This document shows, in pieces, positions 1 to 8,769 of a DNA stretch of 64,000 nt. The stretch spans positions 17,905 through 81,904 of the forward strand of contig NZ_JAPKFL010000026.1 in the NCBI RefSeq assembly GCF_026262575.1, given 5' to 3'. Below the pieces are notes generated by a model. That model had not been told where the DNA came from. It worked only from the letters and a program-made list of their open reading frames with translations, and searched no databases. Position numbers and translations under genes: made by a program. Source of the DNA: Streptomyces marinisediminis. GTDB lineage: Bacteria > Actinomycetota > Actinomycetes > Streptomycetales > Streptomycetaceae. How positions within the stretch are numbered: the first letter of the stretch is position 1; every line of letters starts with the position of its first letter.

Positions 1-113
1 CCCGGGGTGGTGTCGTCGCGCATCGGTCCATGGTGCACCGGCGTCGCGGCGTTCGCCGCACCGCTGCCCTGGTTGTGCCCTGAAGCGTTATATCGGAGCG
101 CGCCCGTGGCCAT
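1..113 (-). CDS. 5' end of a gene cut by the window edge, possibly an RNA polymerase sigma factor
   Basis: An open frame starts at an ATG (113-111) and runs without a stop for 37 codons to the window edge. A strong purine-rich ribosome binding site (GGGGGAGGG) lies 8 bases upstream. The visible residues begin MATGALRYNASGHNQG and carry no domain signature; a second possible ATG at 23 would begin MRDDTTP. In Streptomyces the gene next to bldM on this side usually encodes a small sigma factor, so that is the guess from gene order only. The 300 bases between this start and bldM hold the large palindrome at 257-295 and no gene that I can support. Confidence 0.4.
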   Translation of the reverse strand, partial: MATGALRYNASGHNQGSGAANAATPVHHGPMRDDTTP

Positions 114-256
114 ACCGCTAGCCCTCCCCCTCTCGGGTTACCTCACACACCGTCCCGGTCGGCGGCCGCCGACGGGTCCGGACGGCGTGCCGGGGCCGGA
201 AGTCACCACTCCAAGCATGCGGCATCGCGGGATTTTGTGCGGAGCCCGGCCGACGG

Positions 257-295
257 CGCCCCTCCCCGGGGGCGCGGCGCCCCCGGGGAGGGGCG
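257..295 (-). terminator. Large perfect palindrome downstream of bldM, probable terminator
   Basis: Two 19-base arms (CGCCCCTCCCCGGGGGCGC and its exact complement) are separated by a single G at 276. It lies about 120 bases beyond the bldM stop and before the next gene on the same strand. There is no T-tract, as is common for Streptomyces terminators. Confidence 0.6.
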
Positions 296-416
296 GGTCC
301 GCGCCCCCGCACGGCGGGCCGGCGCTCCCGCCGGGCGGGGGCGGCGGCGCACGTCACGGGGCGGCACCGGGACGGGACGCGCGGAGCGCGGGGCTCCGGC
401 GGCGCCCCGTCCGGAC

Positions 417-1028
417 TCAGCGGACGAGGCCCCAGCGGAACCCGAGGGCCACCGCATGCGCGCGGTCGGACGCGCCGAGCTTCTTGAACAGGCGCCGGGC
501 GTGCGTCTTGACCGTGTCTTCGGAGAGGAACAGCTCACGGCCGATCTCCGCGTTGGACCGGCCGTGGCTCATGCCCTCCAGCACCTGGATCTCCCGCGCG
601 GTGAGCGTGGGCGCGGCCCCCATCTCGGCGGAGCGCAGCCGGCGCGGGGCCAGCCGCCACGTCGGGTCGGCCAGGGCCTGCGTGACGGTGGCGCGCAGCT
701 CGGCGCGGGAGGCGTCCTTGTGCAAGTACCCCCGGGCACCGGCGGCGACGGCCAGCGCCACGCCGTCCAGGTCCTCCGCGACGGTGAGCATGATGATGCG
801 GGCGCCCGGATCGGCGGACAGCAGCCGCCGCACCGTCTCCACACCGCCCAGGCCGGGCATTCGCACGTCCATCAGGACGAGGTCGGAACGGTCGGCGCCC
901 CAGCGGCGGAGGACTTCCTCGCCGTTGGCGGCCGTGGTCACCCGCTCGACGCCGGGCACCGTCGCGACCGCACGGCGCAGCGCCTCCCGGGCGAGCGGGG
1001 AGTCGTCGCAAACGAGGACGGAAGTCAT
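417..1028 (-). CDS. bldM: Response regulator BldM, developmental transcription factor
   Basis: 203 residues from the ATG at 1028 (MTSVLVCDD), the length known for BldM; an upstream GTG would add 20 residues but lacks family support. The N-terminal receiver domain (about 1-120) has the acidic pocket D8/D9 and the phosphoacceptor-equivalent D54 (LMDVRMPG). A LuxR-type HTH occupies about 140-200 (LTAREIQVLEGMSHGRSNAEI, then SEDTVKTHARRLFKKL). BldM is an orphan, atypical regulator needed for aerial hyphae and spores; it acts as a homodimer or with WhiI, and D54 is known to be dispensable in S. coelicolor. It diverges from whiD, with nearly 600 bases of shared upstream DNA that contain a BldM-like palindrome, which would allow autoregulation. 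Confidence 0.95.
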   Translation of the reverse strand: MTSVLVCDDSPLAREALRRAVATVPGVERVTTAANGEEVLRRWGADRSDLVLMDVRMPGLGGVETVRRLLSADPGARIIMLTVAEDLDGVALAVAAGARGYLHKDASRAELRATVTQALADPTWRLAPRRLRSAEMGAAPTLTAREIQVLEGMSHGRSNAEIGRELFLSEDTVKTHARRLFKKLGASDRAHAVALGFRWGLVR

Positions 1029-1620
1029 GGCCGCCCTCCGCTGCTGATGCGCATCACCTTGAGCCTCCAGGCTGTAACGAAACTTCACCTGTGCGGTTGA
1101 TCCCCGCCGGCCGAGCGGAGGGGCACCCCGTCGGGGGCACCTCCGCGCCGCCAGGACCGGAGTTCCGGTGTTCTGCCAACCGCCTCCGCACTCTCAACGA
1201 CGGTCACCCAAAAGAGTTACGGGCTACGCCACCCGCCTTCAGCACTCTACGTGAGGGCGCGGACACCCAAAAGGATGCCCGTTGGCATATTCCGGGAGAC
1301 GCCCCGTCGCGGCGACGCTTCCGAGACCACTGTGCCCTATTTGGGCGCTTTTGCTTCTTCTTTGTGGCGTCCGTGGCAAAATTCGCAAAGAGTCATATTT
1401 ACAGCTATCCACACCAGAATCGACGGATGGTCAGCGGACCGCTCCCGCCCCGGCCCCGACGCGGGGCATCCCGGGCCCGGCCCGGGGTACCCGACGGCGG
1501 CCCCGCCGCAGCCCCAAGCGGCCTCGGCCCCCGCCGCCGACGGCCCCGCGTCCCGGGCGGAGGGCCGCGGTCCGCCAGGCGCCGTCCGGCAGCCGCAGCA
1601 ACGCTCCGAGAGGACGAGCA
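1029..1620. promoter_or_regulatory. bldM-whiD divergent intergenic region
   Basis: About 590 bases without a gene separate two divergently read developmental genes, so both promoter sets must lie here. On the bldM side a CGTTAC element and a BldM-like palindrome (1085-1100) are visible. On the whiD side there is a clearly AT-richer patch at about 1335-1425 (contains TCATATTTACAGCTAT). I could not assign exact -35 and -10 boxes. Confidence 0.6.
1085..1100. promoter_or_regulatory. BldM-like palindrome upstream of bldM
   Basis: TCACCTGTGCGGTTGA matches the published BldM homodimer motif TCACcCgnncGgGTGA, as I recall it, at all but two defined positions. It lies 57-72 bases upstream of the bldM start. 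Binding is an inference from the motif. Confidence 0.4.
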
Positions 1621-2040
1621 ATGGCAGATTTCTCCCGCCTTCCGGGCCCGAACGCCGACCTGTGGGACTGGCAGCTCCTGGCCGCCTGCCGCGGGGTCGA
1701 CAGCTCCCTCTTCTTCCACCCGGAAGGCGAGCGAGGGGCGGCCCGCAGCGCGCGCGAGGCATCGGCGAAAGAGGTGTGCATGCGCTGTCCGGTCCGCGCG
1801 CAGTGCGCGGCCCACGCACTGTCGGTGCGCGAACCGTACGGCGTCTGGGGAGGACTGACCGAGGACGAACGCGAGGAGCTGATGGGCCGGGCCCGGCACC
1901 GGTTCGCCGCCGGCACGGGTACGGGCCCCGGCGCGGCGACGCGCTACGGCGCGGGGGTCATGCCGGGCGCGGGGGCGGACTCCGGCGCGGGGGCGGCGAC
2001 GGGCGCGGGAGCCGCGTCCGGTGCAACGCCTGCGACGTAG
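1621..2040 (+). CDS. whiD: WhiB-family iron-sulfur regulator WhiD
   Basis: 139 residues from ATG 1621 (MADFSRLPGPNADLWDW). The four cluster-binding cysteines of the WhiB family are at 23, 53, 56 and 62 (C-x29-C-x2-C-x5-C), followed by the GVWGG turn at about 74-78 and a basic C-terminal segment. WhiD binds a [4Fe-4S] cluster sensitive to oxygen and nitric oxide and is needed late in sporulation; these proteins usually act by contacting the main sigma factor. The family member in S. coelicolor is about 112 residues. Here an additional tail of roughly 40 Gly/Ala-rich residues (about 98-139, with repeated GAG motifs) follows the conserved part. A hairpin terminator starts right after the stop. 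Confidence 0.93.
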   Translation: MADFSRLPGPNADLWDWQLLAACRGVDSSLFFHPEGERGAARSAREASAKEVCMRCPVRAQCAAHALSVREPYGVWGGLTEDEREELMGRARHRFAAGTGTGPGAATRYGAGVMPGAGADSGAGAATGAGAASGATPAT

Positions 2041-2075
2041 CCGACCTGTGCAGATACGTTTCTGCACAGGCTCGG
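2041..2075 (+). terminator. Terminator of whiD
   Basis: CCTGTGCAGA (2045-2054) and TCTGCACAGG (2061-2070) form a perfect 10-bp stem with a 6-base loop; CCGA/TCGG extend it past a one-base bulge. It begins immediately after the whiD stop. The remaining 285 bases to the LysR gene are GC-rich with no gene I can support. Confidence 0.75.
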
Positions 2076-2360
2076 ACGACCCCGCGCGCCCGCGCGCCGC
2101 ACGGGCCCACGCCGTCTGCCCGCCCGCCCCGGCGCGCCGGGGCACGCCGGGGCGCCCGTCGGCCCCCCTCCACCGCCGCGCCGCACCGCTCGGGCCGGCG
2201 GCGTGCCCGGCGGCCGGGGTGGCGTGCCCGGCGACGGGCGGCGCCGTCCGCCCAGACGCGGGTCCACCCACCGGCCCGCTGGCGCCCGCCGGCACCCGCT
2301 CCGCCCACCGGCGCGCGGACCGGCGCCCCGTCCGCGGCCCCGTGCGGCCGGAGCCGCGCG

Positions 2361-3263
2361 TCAGACGGGCCGGCCGGCGGTGGCGGCGAGGTGGTGCAGG
2401 GCGGCGGAGACGGCGGGGACGCGGGAGAGGTCGGGCAGCGTGAGCGCGGCGACCTCCCGGCGCACCTCCGGGGTGAGCGGCACCGTCCGCGTGCCCTTCG
2501 GCCGCACCGAAGCCACCGCGAGCTCGGGCAGCACGGCGACGCCCAGCCCCGCTCCGACCAGTCCGACGACCGCCGGGTAGTCGTCGGTCGCGAAGTCGAT
2601 GCGCGGCGTGAACCCCGCCGCCTCGCAGATGTCCTCCAGGTGGCGGCGGCAGCGGGGGCAGCCGGCGATCCAGGGCTCCTCGGCCAGTTCGGTGATGCTG
2701 ACCGAACGGGCCGAAGCGAAGCGGTGGCCGTCGGGCACGAGTCCGACCAGGCGGTCGGTGAGCAGCGGACGGGCCGCCAGCTCGTCCCACTCGGACGGCT
2801 CCCCCGTGGCGGGGTAGCGGAAGGCGAGCGCCACGTCGCACTCCCCGGCGCGCAGCAGCTCCACCGAGCGGGGCGGTTCGGCCTCGGTCAGCGAGACGCG
2901 GGTGCCGGGGTGCTCGGCGCGCAGGGCGGCGACGGCGGCGGGGACGAGCGTGGAGCTGGCGCTGGGGAAGGAGACGAGGCGGACGCGGCCCGCGCGCAGC
3001 CCGGCGATGGCGGCCACCTCCTCCTCCGCCGCGGTCAGCGCGGCCACCACGGCGCCGCCGTGCCGGGCGAGCGCCTCGCCGGCCTCCGTCAGCCGCGTCG
3101 CGCGTCCGGTGCGGAAGAGCAGCGGGGTGCCGACGGCGTGTTCCAGGGAGCGCATCTGCTGGCTGACGGCCGGCTGGGTGCAGCCCAGCTCGCGGGCGGC
3201 GGCGGAGTAGGAGCCGGTCGCGGCGACCGCGCGCAGGACCCTCAGATGGCGGGCTTCGAGCAT
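2361..3263 (-). CDS. LysR-family transcriptional regulator
   Basis: 300 residues from the ATG at 3263 (MLEARHLRVLRAV), a standard LysR start and length. The winged HTH covers about residues 1-60 (SYSAAARELGCTQPAVSQQM, then LEHAVGTPLLFR). A periplasmic-binding-protein-like effector domain fills about 88-290. The family binds a small co-inducer and commonly controls a divergent neighbour; here that is the MOSC gene, starting 82 bases away, and the shared gap holds an interrupted inverted repeat. A cluster of cysteines (GCPRCRRH, about residue 202-208) is unusual and could confer redox or metal sensing, but this is only an inference. The effector cannot be predicted. Confidence 0.9.
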   Translation of the reverse strand: MLEARHLRVLRAVAATGSYSAAARELGCTQPAVSQQMRSLEHAVGTPLLFRTGRATRLTEAGEALARHGGAVVAALTAAEEEVAAIAGLRAGRVRLVSFPSASSTLVPAAVAALRAEHPGTRVSLTEAEPPRSVELLRAGECDVALAFRYPATGEPSEWDELAARPLLTDRLVGLVPDGHRFASARSVSITELAEEPWIAGCPRCRRHLEDICEAAGFTPRIDFATDDYPAVVGLVGAGLGVAVLPELAVASVRPKGTRTVPLTPEVRREVAALTLPDLSRVPAVSAALHHLAATAGRPV

Positions 3264-3272
3264 GCCGCCACC

Positions 3273-3304
3273 ATAAGTGGTTCTTTGGGCGACCAGCCAA
3301 TTAT
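3273..3304. promoter_or_regulatory. Candidate LysR operator
   Basis: ATAAGTGG (3273-3280) and CCAATTAT (3297-3304) form an inverted repeat with one mismatch and a 16-base spacer. It stands out as AT-rich in the divergent gap between the LysR and MOSC genes. Confidence 0.4.
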
Positions 3305-3345
3305 CCGGTCGATCATTTGACCCGAACTCCCGTACGCTGAGCGCC

Positions 3346-4002
3346 ATGCGCGTACTCTCGGTGAACATCGGGTCCCTTCTTCCGTCCGCCGACACCGGCG
3401 CCCCCGGCGGGCTCACCGCCATCGCCAAGCGGCCGGCCGCCGGGCCGGTGCGGGTGAGCGCGCCGGGTCCCAAAGGCGTCGGCGGCAGCGGGCTGGCAGG
3501 GGACGCCATCGGCGACCAGCGGCACCACGGCGGCGACGAGCAGGCCGTGTACGCGTTCGCGCGGGAGGACCTGGACGGCTGGGAGCGCGAACTCGGGCGC
3601 GAGCTGGCGCCCGGGGCGTTCGGCGAGAACCTGACGACCACGGGGCTGCCGGTCAACGAGGCCCGGCTCGGGGAGCGCTGGCGCGTGGGCGACTCGCTGG
3701 TGCTCCAGGTGTCCTCGGTGCGCATCCCGTGCCGCACGTTCGCCGGACACCTGGGCGAGAAGGGCTGGGTGAAGCGGTTCACGCAGGCCGCGGCGCCCGG
3801 CCCCTACCTGCGGGTGGTCGAACCCGGCGAGGTGCGGGCGGGCGACGCGATCGAGGTCGTGCACCGCCCCGGCCACGACGTCACCGTGAGCCTGCTCTTC
3901 CGCGCGCTGACGACCGCCCCGGAGCTGCTGGAACGCGTCGCGGTGGCGGGCGAGGACCTGCCCGGGGACGTCCGCGAACGGGTGCGCAGGCACCTCGGCT
4001 GA
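3346..4002 (+). CDS. MOSC domain protein (YiiM-like)
   Basis: 218 residues from ATG 3346 (MRVLSVNIG). MOSC domains are beta-barrel modules that handle sulfur carried on a cysteine and often bind molybdenum cofactor. The conserved cysteine is in the segment SVRIPCRTFAGHLG (about residues 124-137). Other features typical of the YiiM group are the DQRHHGGDEQAVYAF and GAFGENLTTTGL segments and a short C-terminal helical extension. It could function in detoxifying N-hydroxylated compounds as E. coli YiiM does, but the substrate is unknown. It diverges from a LysR gene, its likely regulator, and is followed after 48 bases by an SDR gene in the same direction. Confidence 0.88.
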   Translation: MRVLSVNIGSLLPSADTGAPGGLTAIAKRPAAGPVRVSAPGPKGVGGSGLAGDAIGDQRHHGGDEQAVYAFAREDLDGWERELGRELAPGAFGENLTTTGLPVNEARLGERWRVGDSLVLQVSSVRIPCRTFAGHLGEKGWVKRFTQAAAPGPYLRVVEPGEVRAGDAIEVVHRPGHDVTVSLLFRALTTAPELLERVAVAGEDLPGDVRERVRRHLG

Positions 4003-4050
4003 GCCACACCGCGCGGGGCGCCGGGTCCACCGGCCGCTACGGTTCGCGGT

Positions 4051-4821
4051 ATGACGACTGCACTCATCACCGGAGCGACGGCCGGGATCGGGGCCGCGTT
4101 CGCCCGGCGGCTGGCCCGGGACGGACACAACCTGGTGCTGGTGGCCAGGGACGCGCGGCGGCTGGCCGAGCAGGCCACCGAGCTGCACGACCGGCACGGC
4201 ATCGAGGCCTCCACCCTGCGGGCCGACCTGGCCACCGAGGAGGGCATCGGCGCCGTCGCGGACCGGTTGGGCGACCGCACCCACCCGGTCGACCTGCTCG
4301 TCAACAACGCGGGGTTCGGGCTCAAGGGCCGGTACCTGGAGGTGCCGGAGGAGGACGAGCTGCGCATGCTGCGCGTGCACTGCGAGGCGGTGCTGCGCCT
4401 GACCTCGGCCGCGGCGACGGCCATGCGCGCGCGGGGCCGGGGCGGCGTCGTCAACGTGGCGTCGGTGGCGGCGTTCGTGCCGCGCGGCACCTACGGGGCG
4501 AGCAAGGCGTGGGTGGTGCAGTTCACCCAGGGCGCGGCGCAGGACCTGGCGGGGTCCGGCGTGCGCCTGCTGGCGCTGTGCCCGGGCTTCGTGCGCACCG
4601 AGTTCCACGAGCGGGCGGGCATGGCGGCGTCCGACGTGCCGGGGTGGATGTGGCTGGAGGCGGACCGGGTGGTGGACGCGGCGCTGAAGGACCTGGCCCG
4701 GGGCCGCACGCTCTCGGTGCCCGACCCCCGCTACAAGACCCTCCTGGGCGCGAGCAAGCTGGTGCCGCGCGGGCTGCTGGGCCGGGTCTCGTCCTCGGGC
4801 CGCAGGTACGGGCCGAAGTAG
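4051..4821 (+). CDS. Short-chain dehydrogenase/reductase (SDR)
   Basis: 256 residues. Classical SDR Rossmann fold: the nucleotide motif TGATAGIG at the N-terminus (residues 8-15), NNAG at about 89-92, a catalytic serine in NVASVAAF and the catalytic pair in YGASK (about 147-151). R33, after the second beta strand (VLVARDARRL), suggests NADP(H) preference. It is a soluble oxidoreductase of unknown substrate, and the group with a PGFVRTEFHERA segment is widespread in actinobacteria. It may be co-transcribed with the MOSC gene 48 bases upstream. A strong hairpin lies between its end and the convergent groEL. Confidence 0.88.
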   Translation: MTTALITGATAGIGAAFARRLARDGHNLVLVARDARRLAEQATELHDRHGIEASTLRADLATEEGIGAVADRLGDRTHPVDLLVNNAGFGLKGRYLEVPEEDELRMLRVHCEAVLRLTSAAATAMRARGRGGVVNVASVAAFVPRGTYGASKAWVVQFTQGAAQDLAGSGVRLLALCPGFVRTEFHERAGMAASDVPGWMWLEADRVVDAALKDLARGRTLSVPDPRYKTLLGASKLVPRGLLGRVSSSGRRYGPK

Positions 4822-4942
4822 CCACCACCGCGGCGACGCCCCACCCGGCCCCGGAGCCCCACCGGGCCCCGGCACGGCGCCGTCCCGAACCGGGCGGACA
4901 CGGAGCGGGGGCCGGACCGGGGTGTTCCGTGGCCGGGACGGA

Positions 4943-4983
4943 CGAGGGCCCCCGGCCGGTGGGTGACCGGTCGGGGGCCCTCG
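4943..4983. terminator. Bidirectional terminator between SDR gene and groEL
   Basis: An 18-bp stem (CGAGGGCCCCCGGCCGGT with its complement, one mismatch) closes a GGGTG loop. It serves two convergent genes: SDR on the plus strand and groES-groEL on the minus strand. Confidence 0.75.
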
Positions 4984-5038
4984 CGCGCGAACCCCGGGCC
5001 GCCGGGCCGGGGCCCGGCGGCGGCGACGTCAGCGGACG

Positions 5039-6667
<1,629 letters not shown>

Positions 6668-6779
6668 GGCGAAAGGGTGTCCTCTCAGGGCTTCTTCACA
6701 AACGAGCCGCGCCCCGGCCCCGGCTGTCAGTGGACGGGGAGGCCAGGGCGCGGATCAACAACAGACGGGTGTCGTCGCC

Positions 6780-7088
6780 TTACTTCTCGATGATCGCGAG
6801 CACGTCGCGAGCGGAGAGGACGAGGTACTCCTCGTTGTTGTACTTCACCTCGGTCCCGCCGTACTTGCTGTAGAGCACGACGTCACCGACCTTGACGTCG
6901 AGCGGCAGGCGGTTGCCGTCCTCGAACCGGCCCGGGCCCACGGCGAGGACGGTGCCCTCCTGGGGCTTCTCCTTCGCGGTGTCCGGAATGACCAGGCCCG
7001 AAGCCGTGGTCTGCTCGGCGTCGAGCGGCTGGACCACGATGCGGTCCTCAAGCGGCTTGATGGCAACCTTGGAGCTGGCGGTCGTCAC
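6780..7088 (-). CDS. groES: Co-chaperonin GroES (10 kDa)
   Basis: 102 residues from a GTG at 7088 (protein begins TTASSKVAIKPLEDRIVV), chosen because GGGGGAGG lies 6 bases upstream and the family begins here. The single-ring lid of GroEL: the mobile loop is around residues 20-37 (AEQTTASGLVIPDTAKE) and the signature PLEDRIVVQ is at the N-terminus. It is first in the groES-groEL operon. Two CIRCE inverted repeats overlap and flank a sigma-70-type promoter upstream, implying repression by HrcA and release at heat shock. Confidence 0.97.
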   Translation of the reverse strand: MTTASSKVAIKPLEDRIVVQPLDAEQTTASGLVIPDTAKEKPQEGTVLAVGPGRFEDGNRLPLDVKVGDVVLYSKYGGTEVKYNNEEYLVLSARDVLAIIEK

Positions 7089-7186
7089 GATCCGACCTCC
7101 CCCTTCGGAGATCTCACGGGGTCTTATGTCTAGAGGTGGCGACCTGGTCGATCCGTCGTCGCGGGTGCCGGACCTTCCCGTCGCGC

Positions 7187-7213
7187 CTGGCACTCCCCGG
7201 CGGAGAGTGCCAA
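7187..7213. promoter_or_regulatory. CIRCE operator 1 (HrcA site)
   Basis: CTGGCACTC, nine bases, GAGTGCCAA: the CIRCE layout (TTAGCACTC-N9-GAGTGCTAA) with few changes. It sits just downstream of the predicted transcription start of groES. Confidence 0.88.
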
Positions 7214-7218
7214 CGGTG

Positions 7219-7247
7219 AGACTATGCCTCGGTTAGCACTCGGTCAA
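7219..7247 (-). promoter_or_regulatory. groES-groEL promoter
   Basis: Reading the minus strand, TTGACC (7247-7242) and TAGTCT (7224-7219) are separated by 17 bases, a good vegetative-type promoter. The -35 box lies inside CIRCE operator 2, and the expected start falls in CIRCE operator 1. Confidence 0.75.
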
Positions 7248-7259
7248 GCGGAGTGCCAG
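7233..7259. promoter_or_regulatory. CIRCE operator 2 (HrcA site)
   Basis: TTAGCACTC, nine bases, GAGTGCCAG. One arm is the exact consensus and the other differs at two positions. It overlaps the -35 region of the groES promoter. Confidence 0.9.
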
Positions 7260-7560
7260 TCGCGCGCGGCGCGTCGCCCCGCGGCCCCGGTCCGGGACGG
7301 CACGGAGCGCCGTTACCGGGCTGCCGGGGCGCCGGTCGCGGACGGCGCGAGGACGCCCGGCACCGGGCGGGCCGGGGCGCCGGTTCCGCACGGCACGCGG
7401 CGCTGGCCCCGGGCCTCCGCGTCGCCGGTTCCGTAAGCGCCGCCGCTCCCCTGCCGCCCGGCCGCGGCACGCCCTTCCGGAGCCGGACGGGCGCCGCGCG
7501 CCTCCGGCCCACCGCGGCACGCCCGGAGCCGGTCGGGGCGCCCGCCCGAGGCACGGGCCA

Positions 7561-7589
7561 CCCGGGGCGCGGCGCCCACGCGCCCCGGG
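7561..7589 (-). terminator. Terminator downstream of polysaccharide deacetylase gene
   Basis: CCCGGGGCGCG and CGCGCCCCGGG form a perfect 11-bp stem with a 7-base loop, about 50 bases past the stop of the deacetylase gene. The rest of the gap 7260-7560 holds GC-rich short repeats (variants of GGCGCCGGT followed by GGAC or CCGC) and no gene that I can support. Confidence 0.65.
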
Positions 7590-7641
7590 GCGGGCCCCGG
7601 AGGCGGCGCCGTGCCGGGGCCTCGCGGGTCGGGGCGGCGGC

Positions 7642-8706
7642 TCAGACGTAGTCCTCCAGGCGCGCGAAGGCGAAGCCCTGGCGGGTGACCTCGTCGACCG
7701 CGCGCCGCACCATGTCGGTCATCGTGCCGCCGCCGGGCCACTCCTCCGGGCCGCGGAAGTGGGTGAGGACGATGTCCCCGGGGTGGAGCACGCGGTCGGT
7801 GCGGGCGTAGTCGAAGCGCCGGGTCCAGGCCTCCTCCATCCACAGCGGCACCGCCTCGATGCCGCAGGTGGCGGCCGCGCGCAGGGTGTCGCGGTCGTAC
7901 GCGCCGTAGGGCGGGCGGAACAGGCGGGGCGTCACGCCGATCTCGGCCGCCAGCACCTCCTGCATGTCGCAGATTTCGCGGCGCTGGCGCTCGTAGGAGA
8001 GGGTCGGCAGCTCCTTGTGGTGGAGCGTGTGGTTGTGGACGGCGGCGCCGTCGCGGTGCATGCGGCGGAAGTAGCCGTAGTCGTCCTTCGCCACGTAGTC
8101 GGAGAGGAAGGCGCTGTAGGGGATGCCGAGCTCGCGGAGCATCGTCAGCAGCTCGGGGTCCTTCTCCCAGCCGTCGTCGATGGTGAAGAAGACGACCTTG
8201 TCCTCGGTGGGGACACGGGTGATCACCGGGGGCAGTCCGTCGCCCCGCAGGTGCCCGGGGCTGCTGACCAGGTCGGGTTTGCGCGCGGGCGGCGGGGGCG
8301 GGCGCAGCGGGACGGCGGCCAGGTCCCAGCGTTCGGCGGCGGCCACGCGGCGGGCCTCGGCCTGCGCCAGCCGGTCGGCGTACGCGGCGACCGAGGCGGC
8401 GACGTACTCGGCCTCCGCGCGCTGGGCCGCGCCGAGCGGCAGGCCGGCTCCGGCGGCGGCCAGGGGCTCGTCCAGGCGGGGCCCCGGACCGGCCCCGGTC
8501 GGCCCGGCGGTGGCGGCGCAGGAGACGGCGAGGGCGGTGACCAGGGAGGCGCCGCCCGCCCGGCGGAGGTGGCGGTGGGAGCGCTGGGGACGGTCGGAAC
8601 GGTCGGGGCGGCCGGAACGGTCGGGACGGTCGGGAGGCTGCGGGCGGTCGGAACGGAGGGCGCCACCCCTCACGCCGATTTGTGTGATTTGTCTGATGAT
8701 CGACAT
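7642..8706 (-). CDS. Polysaccharide deacetylase, putative lipoprotein/secreted (NodB fold)
   Basis: 354 residues as an upper limit (ATG 8706). The catalytic domain occupies about 160-350 with the NodB motifs in order: FFTIDDGW (metal and base aspartates), HNHTLHHKE (metal histidines) and RPPYGAYD. Family enzymes remove acetyl groups from N-acetylglucosamine in peptidoglycan, chitin or related glycans. Before it come an Arg/Asp/Pro repeat (RPDRSGRPDRSDRP), a hydrophobic stretch ending LAVSCAATAG that looks like a lipobox (Cys about residue 63), then an Ala-rich and a Pro-rich linker. The odd repeat region may mean the true start is downstream, nearer the signal peptide. It diverges from the methyltransferase gene with a 63-base gap. 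Confidence 0.88.
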   Translation of the reverse strand: MSIIRQITQIGVRGGALRSDRPQPPDRPDRSGRPDRSDRPQRSHRHLRRAGGASLVTALAVSCAATAGPTGAGPGPRLDEPLAAAGAGLPLGAAQRAEAEYVAASVAAYADRLAQAEARRVAAAERWDLAAVPLRPPPPPARKPDLVSSPGHLRGDGLPPVITRVPTEDKVVFFTIDDGWEKDPELLTMLRELGIPYSAFLSDYVAKDDYGYFRRMHRDGAAVHNHTLHHKELPTLSYERQRREICDMQEVLAAEIGVTPRLFRPPYGAYDRDTLRAAATCGIEAVPLWMEEAWTRRFDYARTDRVLHPGDIVLTHFRGPEEWPGGGTMTDMVRRAVDEVTRQGFAFARLEDYV

Positions 8707-8769
8707 AGCGCCGGATGGTGCCAGCGCATCCCCCGGCCCCGGTGACGGCGTTCCGGGCCGACGGGGAAA

